Shown here: positions 12,442-21,777 of the stretch, piece by piece
Position numbering within the stretch: position 1 is the stretch's first letter
Layout of the letters: the number at the start of each line of letters is the position of its first letter
DNA from: Trichosporon coremiiforme
Taxonomy: Eukaryota > Basidiomycota > Tremellomycetes > Trichosporonales > Trichosporonaceae
Length of the DNA: 64,000 nucleotides
Direction: 5' to 3'
NCBI GenBank assembly: GCA_039545355.1
Contig: BCJJ01000001.1
Span: 928,570-992,569 of the forward strand
The notes under the pieces: generated by a model
What the model saw: the letters and a program-made list of their open reading frames with translations, nothing else
Databases searched by the model: none
What the model was told of the DNA's origin: nothing
Translations under genes and position numbers: made by a program

Positions 12442-12487
12442 AGCGAACCGTGTTGTAATCCTAATGTAGTGTTTTTGCATATGGTGT

Positions 12488-12914
12488 CTACTGCTGCTCA
12501 TTCTCCTTCTTGGTAGGCTCCCGGAGCAGGCTCTGTCCCCGGAACTTGCCAGCCCAGTCGTACTTGTCCTGAATATCAGCTTCGATGAACGTGACAGACC
12601 CGAACGTGACAGACTCACGTCGAACTTCCAGGCGCAGACAAGAACGAAGGCAGGGACAGCGATACCCCAGGTAAGGACGTGGCGGGTAGCGGTGCGGGTG
12701 AACTTGAAGTGCTGGTACACGTTCTCACGCTGCGACGTTAGCTAGAGATAGGACCAGAGTAGCTCACCATAGCCGCCCAGCGCTCGATCGCCGGGTCGTG
12801 CTGAACGTTAGCGATCCTGCCAGAATATTCTCATCGACAACCGGGGGAACGTACTCGGAGGTGGCCTGCACGTTAGCAATCGTCTGTCGCTCGGGGAATC
12901 AACTCACCTGCCAT
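12488..12914 (-). CDS. Complex I subunit NDUFB4/B15-like
   Basis: Small single-pass accessory subunit of NADH dehydrogenase (B15/NDUFB4 type). Exons (minus) 12914-12908, 12865-12855, 12800-12768, 12729-12619 and 12568-12488 give 80 residues. The join yields MAGHLRHDPAIERWAAM followed by RENVYQHFKFT, a membrane segment (WGIAVPAFVLVCAWKF), and DDKYDWAGKFRGQSLL, matching the family order. The first two coding exons are only 7 and 11 nt. Every intron has a CTAAC branch site near its AG, except the last. Convergent with the TAPT1-like gene: the two stop codons are 46 bp apart, so the 3' UTRs must overlap or be very short. Confidence 0.8.
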
Positions 12915-13243
12915 GGTTGCTTGTTGTTGGGACGGGTGGAGTGGAGAGTCTGGCAACGATAACGAGCTCACCGCGGTGACCTGAGCCAGTCAACGACGTT
13001 CCAATGCACCAGGGCCGTTACGGTGAGCGGGGCGGAGTGCCACAGGGGCGGACAAATGGCAACTCCGGGAGTAATGCCACGCGGGATCCGCGTGAGCACG
13101 TACAGCTGCTACAACACCGTGCCTGACTCAGGCTGACGATCAAAGGTTAGTGACGAAAGAGGGCGAAGGCAGGGAGATGCACGGGAGGAGTATGTACGCG
13201 ATGTGAATTGTTTGCGACTCGCACTTGCAACATCGACAGCATC
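12915..13243. promoter_or_regulatory. Divergent promoter region NDUFB4 / RBM5-like gene
   Basis: 329 bp between opposing starts; no recognised regulatory motif. Confidence 0.4.
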
Positions 13244-15880
13244 ATGAGTTACAGACCAAGATCGAGGTCCCCCGACTACCGACGAGATCGCGAGCGGAGC
13301 TACTCCCCCTCTCGCGCGCGCGAGTACTCGCCCTCGAGGGGTGTGGATTACGGGAGAGAAGACTATCCGCCGCCACCACCCCAGCGACGAGACGACCGCC
13401 CGCCACCGAGGAGGTACGATAACGACGACCGCGTCCCACCGCCTAGGCGATACGACGAACGTAGGCGATATGACGACGACGACCGCCGACCCCCTCCACG
13501 CATGTACGACGATGACAGGGGTCCACCGCGTCGCGACGATCGCGGCCCTCCACCGCGACGCGATGATCGGCGGTCACATCGCGATCGCGACGATTATGAC
13601 GACCGTCGCTACCGCGATCGCGATCGCGACTACAACCGCTATGACCGCGGGGACAGGCGCGAAGACAGACGGTACGATCACGACGAACGTCGCCCTCCAG
13701 CCTCCGAACCGTCCAAGGACATCATCTTCCTTGGCCTCGACCCGCAGTTGACCGAGGACGAGCTGCTCTCGTTTTTGCGCATGCAGCACAAGGCGCAAGT
13801 GGACTCGGCCAAGATTGTGCGCGACAAGTTTACAGGCGAGTCAAAGCTGTTCGGCTTTGTTCAGTTTTCGACCCTGCCGGAGGCTATCTGCTTCATGGAC
13901 AGTAATGCGCCTACCGTTTCCATGCCGGCGTTGTATGGACACAGCGAGCCCAAGCGTGTCAAGATCGACTACGCTGGTAACAAGGAGGAGCGTGATCGCG
14001 GCAGCCACCACGGCCGCGGCCACGCTCCAGCGCACTCCGGCATGCAGGTGCATGACGGGACGAGAGACATCGGTGCCCCAGGTGCTGGTGGACGTGTCCT
14101 GCTCGTCCGCGGTCTCGACCCTGGCACCTATGTCGGCGAGGTGACGCGGCGGTTTGCTGACGAGATTGCGCGTATGCTTGGGAAGGACGTCCGGCAGGCG
14201 GAGTCGACAATCACGCGCGTGGTTATGATCAACGACCGTACGACGGGCAACCCGTGGCGGTTCGCATTCATCGAGCTCGCCTCCCCGGAGCTGGCAGCCG
14301 CGCTGCTGCCTTTCTTGATCACGCCGCAGAGCCAGCCGAACGGCTTCCTCATCTCGCAGGTGCCCGTGGCGGTCTCGTTCGCCAACCTCGACGCGTTCGT
14401 CCCGGTGCCTGCTGGGCCGCTTGGGAGCGAGTTCCTGGTCAAAGCGGCACCCAACGGTGGTATCGGAAGCAACACGATCGGACGCGATGACGGCGAGTGG
14501 GTCGGGTACTGGCACGAGGCGGCTGGTGCTGTGCAGTCTGCACCGCGCGGCGCCCTCCCCGTCCCGGACAAAGGGAAGGAACTCGAGCTTCCTAAGGAGA
14601 TGTGCGAGTTCCTCGGCCATCTGTCTGGCAAGAAAGTGGGTGCCGCCGCAGCCAACCACGACTGCCGGCGACGCGCCGGCAGCCCCCCAGCAACAGCAGT
14701 CCGGAACCAGCTCCGGACCGATCAAGATCAGCTTCGGCAAAAAGGTCAAGAAAGAGAAACCGGAAGAGGCTATGGTCACGATCATGTCGAAGCGGATCGG
14801 GGATGAGGAGGAGATCGATCTCATCGGCAAGGACACGGTTCTGCTCTCGCGGAGTAAGCTATTGCGGTCGCACGCCAGCTGACAGTCCAGCCAAGGGTGC
14901 CAAGATCATCCCCCCGACCTCGACGAGCAGCAAGGTATCCCTCTTTTGGCTGTCCGTCCCGCTCACATCCAGGTAATGAAGAACATCTCCAAGTGGAACA
15001 CGAAACAGGGCGAGCTCGCCGCGCCTGACCCGCCGAAGAAGAAACCCGAGCCCGCCCTGTCCTCGGCAAACAGCATAAGCGTCGGCGGGAGCGGTGGGCC
15101 GTCCAGCGACGGCGGCGCCGAGGAAGCCGCCAACCTGGCGGCCATGCCTGCCGACGAAAACTTCGACTACACGGACACGTCGCAGTTCAAGATGACCCTG
15201 CGTGTGTCGTGCCTCCTGTGCCAGCGACAGTTCAAGACGGAGGAGGTCCTGCGGAAACACTGCAGCATGTCGGATCTGCACAAGGCAAGCTCTCCCCGAC
15301 TGGAAACGAAGGAAAATGTTACTGACATGTGATCTTTCATACAGACTAACCTGCAAGACGCGCAGACACGAGAGGCAGGCAAGAAGCGCAAGCTCGCGAT
15401 CACCGGCGCGCTCGAGGCGGGCGACTACAGGGACCGCGCGAAGGAGCGCCGCAAGGTCTTCAACCAGCCCGCCAAGGTCAAGTGGCCACAGCAGTACCCG
15501 CACCATCAACCCGCGCCGAAGAACGCCCCGCCGGCTGCAGCCTCGGCTCCGGAGAAGCCGGAAGAGCCAGCCGTCGGCAACAAGCTCCTTGCCCAGATGG
15601 GGTGGAAGGACGGCGAGGGCCTCGGCAAGTCAGGCGAGGGCCGCTTCGCGCCGATCCAGGTGCAGCAGTTCGCCGAGCGCGCTGGACTCGGCACGTCCAA
15701 GGGCCGCGATGTGACGGCCTCGTGGCAAGATCAGAAGAAAGACTTGGTAAGAACTCGCACCCCTCAACATCTCTCTTGGGCAACTGACGGGCTAATCTTG
15801 GGCTATTGCTATACTATGTACATGGTCAGTCACTAACTGAACAGACTAAGGAACGCTATGAAGAAGCTTCGAAGTCTTGA
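13244..15880 (+). CDS. RBM5/RBM10-like splicing factor (RS/RD-rich, RRM, C2H2, G-patch)
   Basis: Probable nuclear pre-mRNA splicing regulator associated with the A-complex spliceosome. Exons 13244-14635, 14691-14853, 14891-14934, 14973-15284, 15345-15746 and 15845-15880 give 782 residues. Order: RS-like and Asp-Arg-repeat N-terminus (1-155); an RRM with KDIIFLGLD (RNP2-like) and KLFGFVQF (RNP1-like) near 160-245; a second RRM-like region beginning GRVLLVRGLD; a C2H2-type zinc finger CLLCQRQFKTEEVLRKHC..SDLH; and a G-patch (KLLAQMGWKDGEGLGKSGEG) near the end. This order is that of RBM5/6/10. The zinc-finger exon ends at AAG|GCAAGC, a GC-AG intron, which joins SDLHK to TNLQDAQTREAG. Junctions of introns 1 and 2 were chosen by frame and are less certain. 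Confidence 0.85.
15285..15344 (+). other. GC-AG intron in the RBM5-like gene
   Basis: 60 nt intron starting GCAAGC directly after the zinc-finger codons, with TACTGAC branch-like sequence and ending ACAG. No GT donor is available in the local sequence that keeps the frame. Confidence 0.75.
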
Positions 15881-16063
15881 GACACAAAGACAACCTCAAC
15901 TACTCTATCTGAAGGCTACAATTCATGGACGGAGTTAGTTCGACGTCGAATCGTCATTGATGATGGGTGAAGGGTATACGGGCATTAGGGGCGTGGGTTG
16001 AGGCATAGAGCTGGCTGACTACACACAAACTGTTATTCTCTCTTGATATGCACACTCGTTATC

Positions 16064-17021
16064 TCACAGCTGGATCGGCGTGAGCTGGCGGACGACTGGA
16101 AGGCCGGTCGAAAGATCTGCGGCGGCTAAGTATGGTCAGCTATCACGTTCCAGATTAGTCTAGCTTACCTTTGCTTCTCAGACATATTGAGCACTCGCAC
16201 GGCTCGACGCGATCGAGGTTCGACATCCTCTTCGAGGGAAGAATCATTCCCTCATCAACGGGTACAACCTCGACGCCGAGGGATCCTGGCATGATCTCGA
16301 TACTGGGGCGTGGGGACGAGTCCGGCGTCGAGTCACCCAGGATGCTAGCGGCGGTAGCACTCTCGCAGCTGAGACTGGGCGTGGGCGAGGGAATAAGGCC
16401 GAGCTGACGAGGTGACTGGAGGCTGACATTACTCCTGCGGCGGACCTTGACGATCTGGGCGTGTCCGAAACTCCTGCTGTCCCTCTTGTTGATATCTTTG
16501 TCAGGTGGCGTGGGTGGACGGTCGTTCTCATTGTGGACCGTAGCCTGGGCGGCGGCGAGGTCGACAAGGCGGAAGTTCGGCGACGGCTGGCGGGGGACGT
16601 TGCGGATCTCGAGCGAGGAGGGGCGGGACGAGAGCTGGCGCCCGTCCTCGTCGCGCGCCGGCTCCTCGGGCGCGTGCGTGATGACGCTGAAGCCGGGCCA
16701 CTTGCGGCGCAGGATGCTCAGCGGCGACTTCATCGTCGCGCTGCGTCCGAGGCCCTTCTTCGTCGCAATGGGTGGGGGGTTCTCGTCCGCCGGGCTCGTT
16801 GGTGGCGGAAGCCCGTTGACGCTATCAACCGAATTCTCCCTGAATGGCCATGGGCGGTCCACGAACAGCACCATGCAGTCCTTCTTCTCGTCGACGGGGC
16901 CGATGGGAGATATCGACGGGATGCGCGGCAGAGCGGGCGCGGCGCCCGGCGGCGTGGACGGTGACGTCCGGGTCACGGGCGCAGCTAACGAGTGGCGGTG
17001 CGACTTGTCGGCGGCCACCAT
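16064..17021 (-). CDS. Uncharacterised Ser/Pro-rich protein with CxCxxC tail
   Basis: Not recognised. Exons (minus) 17021-16169 and 16125-16064 give 304 residues. The protein is mostly disordered (Ser/Pro/Arg-rich) but has three segments that look constrained: MVLFVDRPWPFREN near residue 50, SPLSILRRKWPGFSVI near 100, and a C-terminal PCECSICLRSK followed, after a short intron, by the coding tail AAADLSTGLPVVRQLTPIQL. The CxCxxC motif has too few cysteines for a RING or other full zinc-binding fold, but could complete a site in a dimer or partner. Tail-to-tail with the RBM5-like gene (183 bp). Start is the first in-frame ATG after a stop-containing region. Confidence 0.65.
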
Positions 17022-18418
17022 GGTGCTGAGGAATGGTTGACGAGGGAAGGCGAGGTGAGAGGTGCTGAGAAGCTTTATGCGCCGATACCGAGTAAAGGTG
17101 GAAGGGGAAGATGTCCGTGTGGCTGGTGCGCGGAGTTGAGACCGGAGAAAGGCAGAGGCAGGTGCTGATCAAGCGATAGCCAGGCGATGATCCCAAGCTT
17201 GGCAGGCGATGTGTGAGCGTCGCGTGTCGCAGCGTCGCAGCTGTCAGTACGAGGCTGACCAGACGGGAAGTAGGGCGCAGTAATGGGAAGGACTAAGAGT
17301 CGGTGGCTGGTCTGTCGGCTGGAAGGGATCTTGAATGTTAAGTCCAGACGAGACGTCAATGTGCTGGGGCCGGAAAAGTGTTGTGCGCCAAGCTAATCCG
17401 ATAGCTGAGTAGAGTGCAGAGTCAAGAGGAGTGAGGATGTGAGCTATGTGAGACGTGTGATCGGGAGATCCTCACGAACGCTCGGTTGCTCACTCGCACA
17501 GTCGCACGAGCGGGCACGAGCGGGCTCTCGCTAGTTGTGTTGGCACCGCGAGGTCGAGCCTGACCCAAGTTTGATGCAGTGCGTTAACTGGCGCGCAAGG
17601 AGGCGGGGCTGGCGCGAGAAGTTGTAGGGGTACAGGGGGCGGCGGCGGACTGAGGGCAGGTAGCGGAGACGGGGGGACGAGCACAAGCCTGGGTGCCTTC
17701 TGCTAGCTGAATGTTCAGATGGTGGTAGTCGGATCTGCTGATGAGCGAGTGAGTGCGGGAGACAATAACAACCGGTGGCCATTATGAATGCCTCGTCAAC
17801 GCAATGCATACGGGCGCCGATGTCGGCAGAACGGCCGACGTGTGCGCGTAACGTCGTACGGAGGAGCCCGAAAGCGATACATTGCGACCAAGATGCACAG
17901 CTCCTTGTTATGGAGCACCGCACCAAGCCTTCACCCTGGCCACCCTGCACTATCACCAACGCCAGCGTGGTTCAACTCGGCACCGGATCTGCCTGAAATC
18001 AGCCGTGCACACGTCCATGTCGCGCCGCTGCGCCGCCGCGCTGCTGACCGTATGCGCGGCATGCAGTCAGCCTACTGTGCATATGGTGGTCAATGGCGCG
18101 TCAGCTTCCTGCTGACCTGTACTGGACGGCCTTAATGCATGAGCCACGTTCGTGAGCTTACGGCACAGCCCAGGAAGAACTGATCGCCTGTGCCCGCATC
18201 GTGATATTTCGGCGTCTTCTTTTCCCTCGTCTCAGAGTGACATCACCGCCACCGAAAGCTTACTGGCGATAGGGCAGTTATCACTGCACAGCCATGATGG
18301 CAGCATTAAACCTTCTCGCTCCGCATCTATCGGCAGTGCTGTCGGTGCTAGACGACAATATGCAGAGTTGTAAGGAATGCTACAAGAAAACGTTGACCCG
18401 TGGTCTACAGCGCGAGGC
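17022..18418. other. 1.4 kb gene-free interval
   Basis: Lies between the start of the minus-strand orphan and the 3' end of RAD18. Short ORFs on both strands lack coding character and splice-compatible partners. Presumably a long 5' leader/promoter for the orphan gene plus RAD18 3' sequence; direct short repeats such as gcacgagcgggcacgagcgg near 17504 are the only structure I noticed. Confidence 0.5.
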
Positions 18419-19662
18419 TCACTCAACCTCGATAGGGCTGTCCTTCAGTCCTCCCTGAGACTTACGCCTTTTGCGCTCAAGAATGTCCTGCCGAAGCCGC
18501 TCGAAGTCGCTCTTGTGCTCAGCAGCGTATTTCTTGAGCCCATCGGACGTCTGCAGCGCCTCGACCTCATCGTCCTTCCCCCGCTCCTTGTCCTTCCTTC
18601 GCGACGCCTCGGCACGCTCCAGGTCGGCGCGCAGTTTTGAGAGCGACGCAGGGTGTGAAGAGTCCATGTTGGCGTTGTACATGACCGTCCACTGCTGGAA
18701 GCGAGCTTCCAGTGCTGGTCGATCCCCCGAGGTCGACAGCTCGTATTTCTGGAGGTCAGTTGTCTTCCACAGATCAACTCACCGTGAGCAAGCCCTTCAA
18801 GTCAGATAGCGAGATCAGGCTGTAGTTCGGCTTCTTTATCCGCGTGAATTCGGTCCTGCGTTGTTAGGTAGAGGAGGGCAGGATTTCAACCTACTCCTTC
18901 GCCTTCGCACTCCCAGATCCCGCGAACACTCGCTTCCAGTCGAGCTTCTGGTTGCTTGAGCTTGTTGATGACGGCTTCGGCTTCGGGCACCCTCGATCAA
19001 TGTGACCCGGAATGGCGGCGATCTGCAGCACAGCTCCGCAGAGGGGGCATTCGCCCTCGTCTGCACGTTAGCTCGAACAACTGGGGTTCTGCGTGCTCAC
19101 CAGACTCTGCTAGTTCGACAACATCGTCATCATCATCGTCTGATACGCCTCGGTTCTCATGTGGTGATGACCGGGAGCTGCCTTCTCCCCGCGACTTCTT
19201 CGTCGGTGATCGGAGTTGCACACTGTTCCGTCGCTTCCGTGATGGTGGCGGCTGCACCAGATCGAGGAGTTTTGGTCTGCCGTGTCAGCTGACTTGGGGG
19301 GGGTTCAGCCTACCGAGCCTCCTCCCACGCATCGCACATCTCCTCCAGCACGCGGTTTCGCCGAATGGATCCCTCGGTCTGCGGGTCGCTGCATGTCGGG
19401 CAAGCAGTCTTCTTCGTTGTTGACGCGAAGAACCCTCGAATGCACTGCGGGGTCAGATAAGGCCGTGAAGGTCTATTTGTGAAGGCTAGTGACTCACCTT
19501 GGAACAGAAGGAATGTCCGCACCCAATGCTGACGGGGTGGTCGAAGAGCTCCTTGCAGATGGGGCAGAGAAGCGCCTTGTCGAGGCGGCGGAGCTGCGGC
19601 TGAGACTCCGGAAACGGCTTAGGCTCGACGTCGGCCTGGAGCAAAGGGTGGTTTAGGTCCAT
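18419..19662 (-). CDS. RAD18: Postreplication repair E3 ubiquitin ligase Rad18
   Basis: With Rad6 it mono-ubiquitinates PCNA K164 at stalled forks, opening translesion synthesis. Exons (minus) 19662-19498, 19444-19314, 19276-19101, 19060-18895, 18855-18783 and 18748-18419 give 346 residues. Domains in order: RING finger (CPICKELF..., CGHSFCSK, CIRGFF, ACPTC; residues ~28-75), UBZ-type zinc finger (ECPLCGAVLQ followed by GHIDRGC; ~160-180), and a SAP DNA-binding motif (LISLSDLKGLLTKYELSTSG; ~225-255). The C-terminal Rad6-binding region is the charged helix RLRQDILERKRRK. The RING is split by the first intron exactly between CSK and CIRG. All domain order and the size fit fungal Rad18. Confidence 0.92.
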
Positions 19663-20088
19663 TGCGGACAACAGACACGAGGCGCAGGCGACGGCTCGAC
19701 GTCAGGAGATGGGAGTGCTTGTTTGTGCAGCGCGACTGGGGAGCCAGACATTACGATTTCTCGTCGCGTGACGCGTCTGAGACTGGTGGCCGATCTGTCT
19801 CCGCTGCATTAGCCTTGCATTACACCTCCACAATACTCAGCAGGTGACGTAACCTAATGTTTGTTTGTAATGTGCGACCCAGCCATGGAACGCCACGTGC
19901 GGCCGCGGGCTGATAATCTCGGCTGAACCCTGACACGATAGAGGATCCAAAATATCGGGCGGGGCACGCACTACTCTGGAACGCCGACGCAGCACGCGTA
20001 GACAGCGGGAAGAAGCTTTGTGGAACAACACGCTAGACTTTGCATTGTACACACGCCATCCCACGTCGACCATCATTCCATCGCGACC
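19663..20088. promoter_or_regulatory. Divergent promoter region RAD18 / GCS1
   Basis: 426 bp between opposing starts; no damage-response element could be recognised with confidence. Confidence 0.4.
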
Positions 20089-21649
20089 ATGGCGGACGGT
20101 GAGCTTCGCTGATGTTCAGAAGCTGACGGCAGGTGGGTCGACATGGAGCTTCTTCGTGGCGGTGTCTTTCGCAGTGCTTTTCTGCGTCGTGTGGACAATC
20201 ACGCTGAACGGATGGCGCGTGGCGTGAGTGTCCCAGCTGTTGTATCTGATCGATAGCTGACAAACAGGCGGTCACGGTACGGTAACCGAGCGGTGTCGTC
20301 GCGGCTGGATCGGATGCCCGCGGCGTCGGTGCCGGGCGTGACGATCATCCGGCCGCTATGCGGGCTTGACAACAACATGTTCAACACGCTCGAGTCGATG
20401 ATGCGTCTCGACTACCCGAACTATGAGGTGATCTTTGCGCTTCAGGACCCCAACGACGAGGCGCTCCCCGTCGTGCGCATGGTCATGGACAAAAACCCAG
20501 ACGTGGACGCACGCGTAATCATCAGTGAGCCCCTTTATCCTTCCCTCATGACTTAAACTCTGTGGCATGAACCCTGCCTTGAAGACGAGCTTTGCTGACA
20601 CAGCGCCCAGACCCCGAGAAAGTCGGAGTAAACCCCAAGGTCAACAACCTGATGGTTCCGTTCCGGGAGGCGAAGCACGACCTGCTGTGGGTTGTGGACG
20701 CGACGATCGCGGTGACGCCCGGCGTGCTTGGCCGGATGGTCGAGTCGTTCCTCGACTCGCCAGACAAGTCTATCAACGATGTAGAGTCTCATCCCTTAAT
20801 TGCTGACGAGGAGCGCCCGCCCCCGACCGCAGGCCAGGTCGGTCTCGTCCACCAGGTCCCCTACGCTGTCGTGTACGAGAAGACGTGGGGCAGCCTCATC
20901 GAGCAGGCGTACCTGAACTCGACGCATGCCAAGATGTACCTCAGCATTGTAAGTACAGGGCGGGGATAACGGAACTGTCTAAAGAAGCCGACCGCTGACA
21001 TCAGAACGCGGTCGCTATTGAGTCCTGCGTCGTGGGCAAGTCGTGCATGTACTCTCGCTCCAACATCGGCGACATCGTCACTCCCTCCCCGACCCTGCGC
21101 AAGCTCGACCCGCCGCCAAAAGGTCTGGCTGGCTTCGGTCCTTTCATGGCCGAGGACAACATGATAGCGCTGTCAGTCTGGCACGACCTGAAGCTGAAGC
21201 ACCGGATGGTTCCCGACGTGGCGCTCGACTTTCTCGGCGCGCTCGACGTGCGCGGCTACATCGACCGGCGCGCGCGCTGGATCCGCGTCCGGAAGATGAT
21301 GACGCTTCCCGCGACGCTGCTGGAGCCGTTCACCGAATCCATCGTTGCCGGCATCTACGGAACATGGGCGTTCCGCCGGTTGACGCACGGGGCGGTGCCG
21401 GGCTGGCTCTTCTTCGTGCTGAATGAGGTGCTCTGGCTGCTCGTGGATCTCGACGTGCGGAGAAAACTCGCAACGAACGTGAGGCGCATTGGCCCCCAGC
21501 CCATCACCGCCGCGTTTATCGCGGCCTGGGCTGCGAGGGAAATCCTCGCCCTCCCGATCTGGACGTACGCTATGGCCGGGTCGACGGTCATGTGGCGCGG
21601 GAACCGGTATCGCATCCTCGCGAGCGGCGAGGCGAAGCGCGTCGATTAG
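20089..21649 (+). CDS. GCS1: Ceramide glucosyltransferase (glucosylceramide synthase)
   Basis: Transfers glucose from UDP-glucose to ceramide, in Golgi/ER membranes; in pathogenic relatives glucosylceramide is needed for growth at neutral pH. Exons 20089-20098, 20133-20223, 20268-20524, 20611-20948 and 21005-21649 give 446 residues. An N-terminal signal anchor (WSFFVAVSFAVLFCVVWTI) precedes the GT21 catalytic domain: GVTIIRPLCGLDNN, LWVVDATIAV, FMAEDNMIAL (catalytic Asp) and RRARW, the (Q/R)xxRW motif. C-terminal hydrophobic segments follow. The first coding exon is 10 nt (ATG GCG GAC G). The stretch 20780-20831 looks like an intron (GTAGAG...CTGAC...GCAG, 52 nt) but is in frame and its removal breaks the reading frame, so I keep it as coding. 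Confidence 0.9.
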
Positions 21650-21777
21650 TGTTCGAAGCGTATCGCTGCAAGAGTGAAACGAGCCTCTTAGACTGTACGC
21701 GTCTCAGCTCGTAGTCATAGATCTATTTCATCATGCAATATTTAGTATACAGTTGCGCCGCCTCTCAAGATAACTGA

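Noticed and set aside
13560..13650. Palindromic gatcgcgatcgcga-type tract suggesting a regulatory hairpin
   Set aside because: It is coding sequence for the Asp-Arg repeats of the RBM5-like protein; the repeat explains the symmetry.
13841..14836. 331-codon minus-strand ORF
   Set aside because: Lies antisense to the RRM-containing exon of the RBM5-like gene and shows no domain.
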